In this document: positions 9,701 to 16,461 of the stretch, piece by piece
Numbering within the stretch: the stretch's first letter is position 1
How the letters are laid out: the number at the start of each line of letters is the position of its first letter
DNA from: Carbonatibacter sp965199245
GTDB taxonomy: Bacteria > Pseudomonadota > Alphaproteobacteria > Kiloniellales > Kiloniellaceae
Length of the DNA stretch: 64,000 nucleotides
NCBI GenBank assembly: GCA_965199245.1
Contig: CBDAQP010000003.1
Location: forward strand, 496,001 to 560,000
Direction: 5' to 3'
Translations under genes and position numbers: made by a program
The notes under the pieces: model-generated
Seen by the model: the letters and a program-made list of their open reading frames with translations, nothing else
The model's database searches: none
Told to the model about the DNA's origin: nothing

Positions 9701-11134
9701 TGTTCCCTGTCCGTCACCAACTGCTCTAACCCGACCATTGATCGTTTGACCCGCGTCATTCACGGTCGCAAGACGGCCCGCACCGCCAATGGTCAGAGTG
9801 GCAGATCCGGCGTTGTCCGCAAGCCTCACCATGCTGGCTGTCAGGTCTTTCTCAACCGTTGCCTGTGATGCCTCGCCTGCCGCGTCACCGCCATTCACTC
9901 CAAAGTCGCCAGAATTGACATCCCCTTTAAAAACAGCAGAACCCGCAGACTGACCATCACCGACAGAAATGCCAGCCATCTTACTATTGAAGCCAACTTC
10001 ATTTTCAAAGGTGACTGTGTGCTGACGCGCCGGATTACCGGAACGCCCGCCAATAATGGTGAGATAACCTCCGCGCGAACTACCATCAGAACGACCACCA
10101 ACAATTTTATTACCAACTGTCATATCACCAGCTGATGCGTTGAATATGGCCCGGGCATCAACATATGTTCCCCCCGAAGACGAGGTGCGTTGAAAGCCAC
10201 CCGTCAGCTTAATGGTATCACCGGACACATTTCCCCGAAACTCGACAATCGCCTGCTCATTCCTGTGATTCCCCGCAATCACATTGATATGATCAACATG
10301 AACGCCCCTGTTGAAAATCGCATGACCGCCCTTCGACGAGTCGCCCACCGTCAACTGCCTGAGGCGTCTGTCGTTCGCATCCGTCGCGGCATCGTGACCA
10401 ATCTCTATGTCAAAAGTCGCCTTATGCGGTGCAAGGCCATCACGGCCATTCAGAACCTGAATCGTTCCCTCGCCATCTTCTGTAGAGGCGGTGATCTTCG
10501 CCGTGCCAGTGCCCAAAATCCTCTGATCGGCAGAGCCATTAAAAACAAGATAAGCACGATTGTTTTCACCAGCGTCGTTCAGACGGGCACGATACTCAAT
10601 CGTTAAATCACCGCCGAAAGTGGCCCTGCCTTTTCGAGGACCATCCCAAGAAAACAAGCTAATAGACAGACCATCGACAACAGCATCTCCTGCAACAATA
10701 ACTTCTACTACGCTTCCAGATTGCCCAACACTCTGAAGAGATAGATCAACCGCCTGACTGCCTTGCTTTTGAATTTTTCCGATACGGCTCGTTAAAGTGC
10801 CTACAGAAGTATAGCGGTTCTGCACAGCGAAAAACCCTGCTGCACTGCCCGTTCCACTCTTCAAAATTCCAATAGAAGCACCAGAGCGAGAGGAAGAAGT
10901 AATAGAAACGCGACCGCCAGACAGTGTGAGATTATCACCCGCTCTCGCTTCCGCCATATCCGTGCTGGCAGGGTTGTTGTTTGCGTTTCTCGCTGTACCA
11001 TCGGCCCAGTAATCAGAACCTGTTGAATGCTCGTAATTCACCGCCTGGGCAAAGGCACCAGAGCCAATGCTTGCCGCCAGAACAACAGCAGACACACCAG
11101 CCAACAAAGACGATTTGGAAGAAAAACGACACAT
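743..11134 (-). CDS. Giant type V autotransporter adhesin (3463 aa)
   Basis: This is a single uninterrupted frame. Residues 1 to about 29 form a signal peptide with a hydrophobic core (SLLAGVSAVVLAASIGSGA) ending AFA-Q. Residues about 30-2280 are a repetitive passenger rich in G, N, T and V, with recurring QTITG/QTVAGDIT, ADGVTFKGSLGASG and ATFAGNVYLANGL modules, as expected for a secreted beta-helix. Residues about 2289-3015 are an Asp/Gly-rich tandem repeat. About 170 residues of linker follow (including VLSTGRQVAGLLSDRLALQ), then a barrel domain of about 280 residues ending LNARVKF with a terminal Phe, typical of outer-membrane barrels. It probably displays the passenger on the cell surface for adhesion or biofilm formation; I saw no protease triad. 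The gene is isolated, with a hairpin after the stop and a divergent chimeric regulator gene upstream. Confidence 0.9.
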   Translation of the reverse strand: MCRFSSKSSLLAGVSAVVLAASIGSGAFAQAVNYEHSTGSDYWADGTARNANNNPASTDMAEARAGDNLTLSGGRVSITSSSRSGASIGILKSGTGSAAGFFAVQNRYTSVGTLTSRIGKIQKQGSQAVDLSLQSVGQSGSVVEVIVAGDAVVDGLSISLFSWDGPRKGRATFGGDLTIEYRARLNDAGENNRAYLVFNGSADQRILGTGTAKITASTEDGEGTIQVLNGRDGLAPHKATFDIEIGHDAATDANDRRLRQLTVGDSSKGGHAIFNRGVHVDHINVIAGNHRNEQAIVEFRGNVSGDTIKLTGGFQRTSSSGGTYVDARAIFNASAGDMTVGNKIVGGRSDGSSRGGYLTIIGGRSGNPARQHTVTFENEVGFNSKMAGISVGDGQSAGSAVFKGDVNSGDFGVNGGDAAGEASQATVEKDLTASMVRLADNAGSATLTIGGAGRLATVNDAGQTINGRVRAVGDGQGTLIVDNRGDAGTGRTNNNTVTFSTSVGRDGAALKRITLKDGRTTFHKGVYADTITINTGDATVFKGDVKAETGVKLGNGSSVTFGDAAGTDAAGQTITGNITSAANGNYGAIIIANTHADGVSFKGSLGASGANNGLSRVTLNTNAKAAFAGNVYLENGLTFANGSRVTFNGTDSQTVAGDLTSAAGGNYGTIIIANTHADGVSFKGSLGASGDQNGLSRVTLNTNAKAAFADNVYLENGLAFGNGSQVTFNGTDSQTVAGDLTSAAGGNYGTMTIANSHASGVTFTGSLGASGDHNGLYRLTLNDDSRATFAGNVYLASGLTLGNSTIAFGGSGNQTIQADIRNSTGKQGFVVVHNSGTTNRTVTFEDAVGATGNDLAGLTVRDGVAVFKGAVFAQGLEVGSTDGAEFRGDVTTGGILFAGNNEAKITLNGTANQTVTGDITPDSDGRGLLVVNNAHATTNKVTFGGSVGADGTALKQITLSDGRTTFNRAVYARSITIDTGDATTFKGDVKVGTGIQLGRNSGFVTFGGAANQRISGTGTARITAAADGEGTIQVLNGRDGLAPRKATFDIEIGHDAATDANDRRLRQLTVGDASKGGHAIFNRGVHVDNINVIAGNHNDERATVEFRGNVSGDTIKLTGGRHVVGTGSTTVYPRAIFNASAGDMTVGNKIVGSGFDPFGQPGDPRGGLLTIIGGRSGNPARQHTVTFENEVGFGSTMSDIAVGDGQSAGSAVFKGDVNSDVFGVNGGDAAGEASRARVEKDLTASMVRLADNAGSATLTIGGAGRLATVNDAGQTINAWVIAGGDGQGTLIVDNRGDANAGANRANNNKVTFNGSVGRDGTALRQITLRDGRTTFRSGVYARSITIDTGDATVFKGHVKAGTGANEGITLGARSGSVTFSGTTGQTVAGNITSAAGGDYGAIIIANTHADGVTFKGSLGASGHNNGLSRVTLEDNVKAAFAGNVYLGNGLTFGNRSQVTFNGTTSQTVAGNITAAVANQGTITIANDDGVTFKGNLGTTGAKLNRLTLNDDSSATFEGHVYLANGLKLGNSTITFGGSGNQTIKADIRNSTGKRGSVVVNNSGGTVTFEDAVGATGDANHLARLTVSDGVAVFDSHVFAQGLVVSSTDGAQFKGNITTGSGGILFTGHNDAKITLNGAVNQTVTGDITTESDGRGLLVVNNAHATTNKVTFGRSVGADGTALKQITLRDGRTTFDSGVYADTINITTSDATVFKGDVKAETRFRLGNGSSVTFNGTAGQTITGDITRAAGGNYGTIIIANTHADGVTFAGQLGASGQKLNRVTLNDDSNATFEGSVYLANGLKLGNDATITFGGSGNQTIKAGISNSTAGERGSVVVNNSGTTNRTVTFEDAVGAPGNGNDLARLTLDNGQTVFAGAVYAGTIDVNADSDGTIFNSSVTTRAGLTLAGAATFKGSVTTGANGLVFDGAGGAATFAGTAAQTIAPAITTDANNQGAITIANRAGVTFEGNLGATTARLAGLTLHTGTKATLEQSGYFAGNVTLRNNATLIVGDASGVTGTNGRGTGAADAQTITGNIVAGDDGQGDLEIRNRSSHATGQKVSFTGSIGTAEAALNRITVADGETTFDGDVYAGNLTITARERTTFRGHVKADREFELGNGSSVTFGGTAGQRITGNITSASGGNYGAIIIANTHADGVTFGGQLGASGHGLRSLTVNEGAKVTFTRPVYLSGTLRLKTGTTLVLGDYLTRRDDATRPFVTVGDYAFEGDFTEANRVRLILPLSFTSGTQKVFSAHDTLDKEKFSFAGNNLVNYSYDFDDDGTDVTVKDKGSGARDEGNQGDGSGDTDVKVADKDADKDADAGDEGNQGDGSGDTDVKVADKDADKDAGDEGNQGDGSGDTDVKVADKDADKDAGDEGNQGDGSGDTDVKVADKDAGDEGNQGDGSGDTDVKVADKDADKDAGDEGNQGDGSGDTDVKVADKDAGDEGNQGDGSGDTDVKVADKDAGDEGNQGDGSGDTDVKVADKDAGDEGNQGDGSGDTDVKVADKDADKDAGDEGNQGDGSGDTDVKVADKDADKDAGDEGNQGDGSGDTDVKVADKDADKDAGDEGNQGDGSGDTDVKVADKDADKDAGDEGNQGDGSGDTDVKVADKDADKDAGDEGNQGDGSGDTDVKVADKDADAGDEGNQGDGSGGDDPDVKVADKDADKDADAGDEGNQGDGSGGDGTDVKVADKDADKDADAGDEGNQGDGSGGDDTDVKVADKDADKDADAGDEGNQGDGSGDTDVKVADKDADKDADAGDEGNQGDGSGGGDTDVKVADKDADAGDEGNQGDGSGGDDTDVKVADKDADKDADAGDEGNQGDGSGGDDTDVKVADKDADKDADAGDEGNQGDGSGGGDPDVKVADKDADKDADAGDEGNQGDGSGGGDTDVKVADKDADKDADAGDEGNQGDGSGGGDTDVKVADKDADAGDEGNQGDGSGGGDPDVKVADKDADKDADAGDEGNQGDGSGGGDTDVKVADKDADKDADAGDEGDKGDGSGGGGPDVKEVAGKDKDADRDVPLNLKSGGDGSGSDDTDVKDVAGKDVDDKDADRDVDVADKGLSRPIALMTPNAVGFKSAGEVSSKLGVSLSEATVLLAAADVAKDLPANDPVKKILEEATRAGNEAQVRRLAAQLTPQMTALVGVRRVVLSTGRQVAGLLSDRLALQRGGDSQSGFVQSGFATGGEGLDRAFWLKPFGRRGEQAKDRTQNIDGYRTSARGLAVGVDAPVGERGRVGTALAYSTSRITGKGFGEDKTDVRSWQVSIYGDYSTGRYYVDGQVGVGRNDVSTTSRVAVLTRKSAYDTTSLTASVGGGVPLSLDVSTTLTPTAGLSWTRVGSVRYTTTGALSLNQKITVGSIDAVVGTLGTRLHKEITRGNGTLVPVARVGLSYDFAGDQTTARGRFTGGGSRFTVKGAKVRKLSGTAGVGLSYSAPRWSIGADYDLSARTGYTGHSARLNARVKF
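2090..4270 (-). repeat. Asp/Gly-rich coding tandem repeat in the autotransporter
   Basis: About 27 in-frame units follow one another, each reading GDEGNQGDGSG-(D/GGD/GGG)-TDVKVADKDA(DKDA)(DA). Unit lengths vary by 4-residue blocks, mainly 22, 26 and 30 residues (66, 78 and 90 bp). Units at about 3230-4140 are nearly identical. Those at 2090-3200 carry GGDD, GGGD or PDV variants and a longer DADKDADA tail. The acidic DxDxD-like spacing suggests a flexible, possibly calcium-binding stalk between passenger and barrel; that role is inferred. Repeat number is likely to vary between strains. Confidence 0.9.
7040..8110 (-). repeat. Duplicated passenger module, copy 2
   Basis: This stretch encodes GTGTARITAAADGEGTIQVL through GGAGRLATVNDAGQTIN and the following VTFNGSVGRDGTALRQITL block. 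It repeats most of 9480-10520, at both protein and DNA level, as a roughly 350-residue module. The middle differs (GSGFDPFGQPGDPRGG here). Internal duplication is the simplest explanation. Confidence 0.8.
9480..10520 (-). repeat. Duplicated passenger module, copy 1
   Basis: This is the N-terminal copy of the long passenger module. It runs from GTGTAKITASTEDGEGT through the IEIGHDAATDANDRRLRQL and GGAGRLATVNDAGQTING segments to the TTFHKGVYADTITI block. It pairs with the copy at 7040-8110. Between the two copies lie shorter modules of the ADGVSFKGSLGASG type. Confidence 0.8.
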
Positions 11135-11447
11135 CGCAAGACCCCACAGTGTTCAAAGGATTATCCAAAAACAGCAGGCAAGTCAGAACCGAATAATCAA
11201 AGAAGCATCCTAGCAGATATGAAAAAAGGCAGATATGAAAAAAAATGTCAAGAATTAAATGAGAAAAATCTTTTGGCGGAATGACAATCCTTTTGCTTCG
11301 CAAATTGCGAAATACTCCTCTCAAAAAATATTTAAAGCCTTAAAAATAAATAACAAAAAATCGGCACCATCTTTGCAACAGGACAAACACCACAATAGAG
11401 ACCACCAGAGAAAACCACAAGGTTTTCAGGACAACAGGGAAAAGATC
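11135..11447. promoter_or_regulatory. Divergent intergenic region with a 15-nt palindrome
   Basis: This AT-rich spacer separates the leftward autotransporter gene from the rightward chimeric regulator gene. It contains the perfect palindrome TTCGCAAATTGCGAA at 11297-11311, a plausible operator. It also contains a direct repeat of GCAGATATGAAAAAA at about 11213 and 11231. I could not place a convincing sigma-70 promoter. Short open frames here have no recognisable product. Confidence 0.4.
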
Positions 11448-13160
11448 ATGCCGATTCATTCTGTTTGGCAGGTTATCGATAGTCGTTTTTTCGGGGGGAT
11501 CGAGAGCCATATTCTCTATCTGGCGACCGCCCTGCAAAAAAACGGGTGTGCTCTCCACGTTGTTTTCCTGAAAGATTATGGGCCTCATCCGCTCAAGGAC
11601 AAATTGCACGCCGCCCAAATCCCCTTTTTCTGTTGTCGAGGAATTGCAGATTTTCGCAGGCTCTGCACAGAAAAAAAACCGGATCTGATCCATAGCCACG
11701 GCTATAAAGCCAATATCATCAGCAGGTTGATTGCTTTGCCTTGTCCGGTGGTCACGTCCTTTCACGCCAGCGACAGCGAGACCTGGCGCGTGAAAGGCTA
11801 CAGTCTCATGGATCGCAAGCTGTCTTTTTTAACCCCCGCGATTGCCATTAACCAGCAGATTGCAAAGGGACTGTCCGGCCCCGCTATTTTGCTTGATCTA
11901 AAACTCCCTGATATGAGCGGTTTTGATCTGCTCGAGACCATTCAGGCACAGGGTCGTGAAGCCTCTGTCATTGTCATTACCGGGCAGGGGTCGATGAAAA
12001 CGGCGATTGAGGCCATGAAGTTGGGGGCCAGTGACTTTATGGTCAAACCCATCAACAAAGAACGGCTCGTGATTACCCTTCGCAACAGCCTGGAAAAACA
12101 GGAATTGCGGCAGGTTGTCAAAACCTACCAATCAAAAATTGATCGCCGTGATTACTGCGGTTTTATCGGGTCGTCCTTGCCGATGCAGGAGGTCTATCGG
12201 ATTATTGACTCTGCGGCCGCCAGTACCGCAACTGTTTTCATCACAGGCGAGAGTGGAACGGGCAAAGAGGTCTGCGCCGAAGCCATTCACCAAAAAAGCA
12301 CGCGCCAGAGCAAAGCCTTTTGCGCGCTAAATTGTGGGGCTATTCCCCGCGATTTGATGGAATCGGAAATTTTCGGACACGTCAAAGGGGCCTTTACAGG
12401 GGCCAACACAGAACGTGAGGGAGCCGCCGCACAGGCCAATGGCGGGACGCTCTTTCTTGATGAAATCGGGGAAATGAATCTCGACTTGCAAACGAAACTG
12501 TTGCGTTTTGTTCAAAGCCGCCGTTTTACAAAGGTCGGCAGCAACAAGGAAATTTCTGTCGATGTCCGCATTATCTGTGCCACAAATCGCGCGCCCCTTG
12601 CCGAGGTTCAGGCCGGACGTTTCCGCGAAGACCTCTATTACCGCCTGCACGTCTTGCCAATCAACATGCCTGACCTCCGCGAGCGGGGCGAAGATATTTT
12701 ACGCATTGCCGAACACTTTCTTAAAAACGATGTGCGTGAAGAAAAAAAATCGTTCCAACGCTTTGACCGTGACACAGAAAGCATTTTTATGGGCTACGAT
12801 TGGCCCGGAAATGTCCGCCAACTGCAAAATATCGTTAAAAACATTGTCGTTCTCAACGATGGGGCGGATGTCACCCGCGCGATGCTCCCCGCGCCCCTCA
12901 ATAATCTCGAGGGAACGCGCTCGCTCAGACAAAACCACCGCGCCCTGCCCCCACTCTTCACCCGCAAAACCCGACACCCACGGGGGATCAGCTTGCCCTT
13001 GGGGACAGACCTGAAACCCTGCTGTCGATGGATGATCTGGAACGACGGGCCATCGAAAACGCCATGGCGGTCTGTGGCGGCAACATCCCGGCGGTGGCGC
13101 ATTACCTTCGGACTCAGTGCCGCAACGATCTATCGCAAGAAAACACGCTGGGGCCTTTAG
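11448..13160 (+). pseudogene. Chimera: GT4 N-terminus fused to NtrC-type sigma-54 regulator
   Basis: The start is ATG 11448, about 8 bases after CAGGGA. Residues 1 to about 143 read as the N-terminal half of a family 4 glycosyltransferase (FFGGIESHILYLATAL, then DLIHSHGYKANIISRL). At about 11878 the frame passes without a stop into a receiver domain lacking its first strands. The phosphoacceptor-type Asp is about residue 150 in ILLDLKLPDMSG. An AAA+ sigma-54 activator domain follows, with GESGTGKE, GAFTGA, LFLDEIGEM and WPGNVRQLQNI. The Fis-type helix-turn-helix is split by two indels: frame leaves between about 12900 and 12960, is seen as MDDLERRAIENAMAVCGGN from 13028, and returns near 13110 for SAATIYRKKTRWG. 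The AAA+ part looks intact, but the fusion and frameshifts suggest a non-functional product. Confidence 0.8.
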
Positions 13161-13169
13161 AGATTTTCT

Positions 13170-13540
13170 TTAGTTTTCGGATATCTGACTCTCTTGTGCC
13201 TCAAGACACTCCGCAAGCTGGGCACAGCCTCGCGCGGCTTCAGCACTGAGCAGATCCATATCCTGCTCTGTCCAGTCTGTTGGTTCTGAATTTTCGATCT
13301 TGCGACAGAGAATCTCGACAGAACGCAGACCATAGGTTGCCCCAGTCCATCCATCCGGGTCATCATCCAGTCAAGAAAAATCAAATCAGGCCACAAAAAG
13401 GTGCAAATCACTTAAGGCCAGAATCGGATCACTATAATAGGTCGTTTCAACAGCCCTCAGCTGGTCAAGCCCGCGCGCAACCATCTGCCCGACAACCGGT
13501 TCATCATCGACGACCATGACCTTTTTTTATGTTCTGTCAT
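13170..13540 (-). pseudogene. Response-regulator receiver domain, frameshifted
   Basis: Reading leftward from ATG 13540, MTEHKK is followed after a homopolymer A-run shift by VMVVDDEPVVGQMVARGLDQ, the acidic start of a CheY-like receiver. A second shift near 13400 leads to PDLIFLDWMMTRMDG, with the phosphoacceptor Asp in FLDWMM. A third near 13340 leads to a tail ending AAQ-like helices and a stop at 13170-13172. At least three indels break the frame. It faces the chimeric regulator gene tail-to-tail with a 9-base gap. It was probably a stand-alone response regulator. Confidence 0.6.
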
Positions 13541-13695
13541 TCCTTAATCCCCTTATCAAAAAGGCAGAGTCTCCACAAGAGATGTTCACCCCACCCCCGC
13601 CATCAAGGGGAGAGACGGGGAAAAACAACATTTTTTTATTTGCCTTTTTTACGACCAACCTGCAAATTCCAGCGAGAGAGTAATTCTAAAAATAT

Positions 13696-13898
13696 CAAGC
13701 GTCTGTTGGGTGGCAGGAAAATTTTTCGAGAACCGCAGAATACTTAACGCATTTGAGGATCGCAAGTCGTGTTGCACACCCGAATCTGTCATGTTGCACG
13801 CGCAAAGTTTTAGCGTTGCACACGCAAAAATTTAAAACGGTGATGCCCCGGAGACGACCCCGGAGACGACAAGGATCAGCGTTTCTAGAGGTGCTCAG
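13696..13898 (+). repeat. Dispersed palindromic repeat, copy B (longest)
   Basis: This copy shares an ordered set of blocks with 21352-21471 and, reversed, 32427-32574. It has CAAGC at the left edge, then TTTTTCGAGAACCGCAGAAT, an AATAC...ATTTGAGGATCGCAAG block, GATGCCCC-GGAGACGAC, and GTTTCTAGAGGTGCTCA at the right edge. Translated in the galE-copy frame it gives FFENRRILNAFEDRKS. It has an expanded centre with three GTTGCAC motifs and a duplicated CCCCGGAGACGA. It ends 5 bases before the kefF TTG start, so it supplies that gene's leader. The rest of the spacer, 13541-13695, holds nothing I recognise. Confidence 0.75.
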
Positions 13899-13903
13899 GA
13901 GCC

Positions 13904-14536
13904 TTGGCAAACATAGACCCTAAAAAAATGAAAAAACTGCTTGTCAACTACGCACACCCCGGTCAGCACCATTCGCGAATTAACAAGGCCATGGCGCAAG
14001 AGGCCCGGTCTATCGACGGTCTGAGTTTTATTGACCTCTATGCCTGGTACCCCAGCCTGATAATTGATATTGACCAGGAACAACAGCGGCTGCTGGATCA
14101 TGATATCATCGTTTTTCAGTTTCCTCTGTTCTGGTCATCGGCCCCGGCCCTGGTCAAGGAGTGGCTTGATCTCGTGCTTGAACCCGGCTTTGCGTGGGGG
14201 GAGGGGGGCGACAAGCTGGCGGGAAAAAAAATGATGTTGGCAATCACAGCAGGTCGTCCGCAAACGGCCTATTCAAAAACGGGCGTTCAGGGTGCAGACT
14301 TGGCGGACTTTCTTTTGCCGTTGCACAGAACCTTTGAACTGTGCCAGATGGTTCCTCTGCCCCCCTATGTGCTGTTCGATGCACAAGGGCTTTTTGAACA
14401 GGACGGGACACGACAAAGTGCCCATATTGCGGGCTATGGTCGCTTGCTCCGCGCCTTGCAAGCGGGGTCTTATCAGCCAGGGGAACAAACGCTCATTCTC
14501 AGTACTGATTTAGCCACCGTGATTGAGTCACCATGA
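13904..14536 (+). CDS. kefF: KefF-like flavodoxin-fold quinone reductase / KefC ancillary subunit
   Basis: The 210-residue protein matches the NAD(P)H oxidoreductase family that binds and activates the Kef potassium efflux system. An early YAHPGQHHSRINKAM is followed by FPLFWSSAPALVKEWLDLVL with GFAWG, the flavodoxin-like core including the FMN-contact region. The next gene is kefC, overlapping by ATGA at 14533-14536, which supports translational coupling and the assignment. The start is uncertain. TTG 13904 follows AGGAG at only 2 bases, or AGAGGTG at about 10; ATG 13928 has no clear ribosome site. The leader is the end of a dispersed repeat. Confidence 0.85.
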   Translation: MANIDPKKMKKLLVNYAHPGQHHSRINKAMAQEARSIDGLSFIDLYAWYPSLIIDIDQEQQRLLDHDIIVFQFPLFWSSAPALVKEWLDLVLEPGFAWGEGGDKLAGKKMMLAITAGRPQTAYSKTGVQGADLADFLLPLHRTFELCQMVPLPPYVLFDAQGLFEQDGTRQSAHIAGYGRLLRALQAGSYQPGEQTLILSTDLATVIESP

Positions 14537-16461
14537 CAGATTTTCTTGCGCTTTCTCTCGTCTTGCTCGTATCGGGCCTTTTGGCGGTTCCGCTGGCGGT
14601 GCGGTCAGGTTTGGGGTCTATACTCGGTTTTCTGCTCGCCGGAATTACCATCGCCCCGCTGTTGCAGATGCTGGGTGTCGATTTGGTCAGCCTTCAACAC
14701 TTTGCAGAATTTGGGGTTGTCATGATGCTCTTCCTCATTGGGCTGGAGCTTGACCCTGCGGTGTTGTGGAAAATGAAATTCAAGCTGTTGGGGTTGGGGG
14801 GCTGTCAGCTTGTCCTGACCACCCTTGCGGTGATAATCGCCGCGCGGGGGCTAGGGCTGGGCTGGAGCGTTTCGCTTGCTGTGGGGCTGATTCTGGCTCT
14901 GTCGTCAACGGCGATTGTTCTTCAAACCCTGGATGAAAAGGGGATGATGAAAAGCGACGGCGGACAGAGTATTTTTTCCGTGTTGTTGTTTCAGGACATC
15001 GCCGTTATTCCGCTTTTGGCTCTCCTGCCCCTGTTAAGTGCCCCAGACCTTGTGGCAGAGACCCTGACACAGAACGATGCGACCACCCCCGTCCAGAACT
15101 GGATGACAACCCGCTCTGACGCTGTGCGGGCCGCCCTCACAGTCGGGGCCATTGTTGCGGTCATCGGGGCGGGAAACTTTCTCACACGTCCATTTTTCCG
15201 CTTTGTAGCACAGGCGGGAATGCGCGAACTGTTCGTCGCCACAGCCCTGATGATGATGATGAGCATTGCCCTGCTGATGAGCCTTGTTGGTTTGTCACCT
15301 GCACTGGGGGCCTTTGTCGCCGGGGTTGTCCTGGCGAATAGTGAATATAAACACGAACTCGAAAGCAATCTGACACCGTTCAAGGGATTATTGCTGGGCC
15401 TTTTTTTCATCACAGTCGGCGCGAGTATGAATTTTGAACTTTTGCGCAGTGACCCCCTGCTCATGATGGGCTTGAGCGCAGGGCTGATTGCGATAAAGGC
15501 CGCTGTGCTTTACCTGATCACACGGCTATTCAAAATAGAGCCACAGGACGCGGGGCTTTTCGCACTGGGTCTCGCACAGGCGGGCGAATTTGGTTTTGTC
15601 TTGATTGCCTTGAGCGTCAGGTCTTATGTTCTTCCCGCACAGCTTGCAGATCAACTGCTTCTGGTCATCACACTCTCGATGCTTGTGACACCTTTGCTTT
15701 TTCTTCTCAATGACAAAATCGCGCGGCGGTCATTCGGAAAGGCCCGGAAAAGACAGCCCGATAATATCGACCATAGCGGCCCCATCATCATTGCCGGACA
15801 TGGTCGATTTGGGGAAACCACAAACCGCATTCTCCATCGTGCGGGCTATGAAACCGTGGTTCTGGATCACTCTTCACAACATCTCGAGCTGTTGCGAACG
15901 CTGGGATTTAAAGCCTTTTTCGGCGACCCGACACGCCCCGACCTGCTTCAAGCCGCAGGGATTGAAACGGCAAAGGTTTTGATCATTGCCATTGATAACC
16001 GTCAACAGGCCGTTGATCTGGTTCGTCACGTTCACCACACGCACCCCCATGTGCACATGGTCGCCCGGGCCATCGACCGCACACATTTTTATGAACTCTA
16101 TGCTGCGGGCTGTCGGGATATTGTCCGCGAAACCCTTGACAGTAGCGTGCGCGCAGGTCGCTATGCTTTGGAAGCCATGGGCTTGCACCCCTACATTGCC
16201 CAAAAAACCGCCGAAGACTTCGTCATTGCAGACCGTCACAACACCGCCGAACTTGCCCCGCTTTACGACCCCACTCTTCCGCTTCACCGCAATCAAGCCT
16301 ACCTCGACAAAAACCGCGCCATTCACCGCGAAGAAGACAAGGGTTTTGTCGAAGGCAAAGCCACCTACCTGAACCGCGTTGATCGCAGTTGGACACACCC
16401 CAGCAAAGCAGATTTTCAGGCACAGGAGAAACTCAGGGCGGATAAAGGCACAACCACGTGA
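14533..16461 (+). CDS. kefC: Glutathione-regulated K+/H+ antiporter, Kef type
   Basis: This is a 642-residue CPA2-family monovalent cation/proton antiporter. Residues 1 to about 390 form a dozen hydrophobic segments, including FGVVMMLFLIGLELDP and the LALSSTAIVLQTL region. Residues about 416-545 form an RCK/TrkA-N nucleotide-binding domain (GPIIIAGHGRFGETTNRIL, later AFFGDPTRPDLLQAAGI). Family members release potassium when electrophiles deplete glutathione, acidifying the cytoplasm for protection. The gene overlaps kefF by 4 bases, forming a two-gene unit. KefB and KefC are hard to tell apart by eye, so the symbol is by analogy. Confidence 0.88.
   Translation: MTDFLALSLVLLVSGLLAVPLAVRSGLGSILGFLLAGITIAPLLQMLGVDLVSLQHFAEFGVVMMLFLIGLELDPAVLWKMKFKLLGLGGCQLVLTTLAVIIAARGLGLGWSVSLAVGLILALSSTAIVLQTLDEKGMMKSDGGQSIFSVLLFQDIAVIPLLALLPLLSAPDLVAETLTQNDATTPVQNWMTTRSDAVRAALTVGAIVAVIGAGNFLTRPFFRFVAQAGMRELFVATALMMMMSIALLMSLVGLSPALGAFVAGVVLANSEYKHELESNLTPFKGLLLGLFFITVGASMNFELLRSDPLLMMGLSAGLIAIKAAVLYLITRLFKIEPQDAGLFALGLAQAGEFGFVLIALSVRSYVLPAQLADQLLLVITLSMLVTPLLFLLNDKIARRSFGKARKRQPDNIDHSGPIIIAGHGRFGETTNRILHRAGYETVVLDHSSQHLELLRTLGFKAFFGDPTRPDLLQAAGIETAKVLIIAIDNRQQAVDLVRHVHHTHPHVHMVARAIDRTHFYELYAAGCRDIVRETLDSSVRAGRYALEAMGLHPYIAQKTAEDFVIADRHNTAELAPLYDPTLPLHRNQAYLDKNRAIHREEDKGFVEGKATYLNRVDRSWTHPSKADFQAQEKLRADKGTTT

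Noticed and set aside
11259..11447. N-terminal extension of the chimeric regulator from ATG 11259
   Set aside because: The added residues are basic and low-complexity, and ATG 11448 has a ribosome site and begins the GT4 fold directly.
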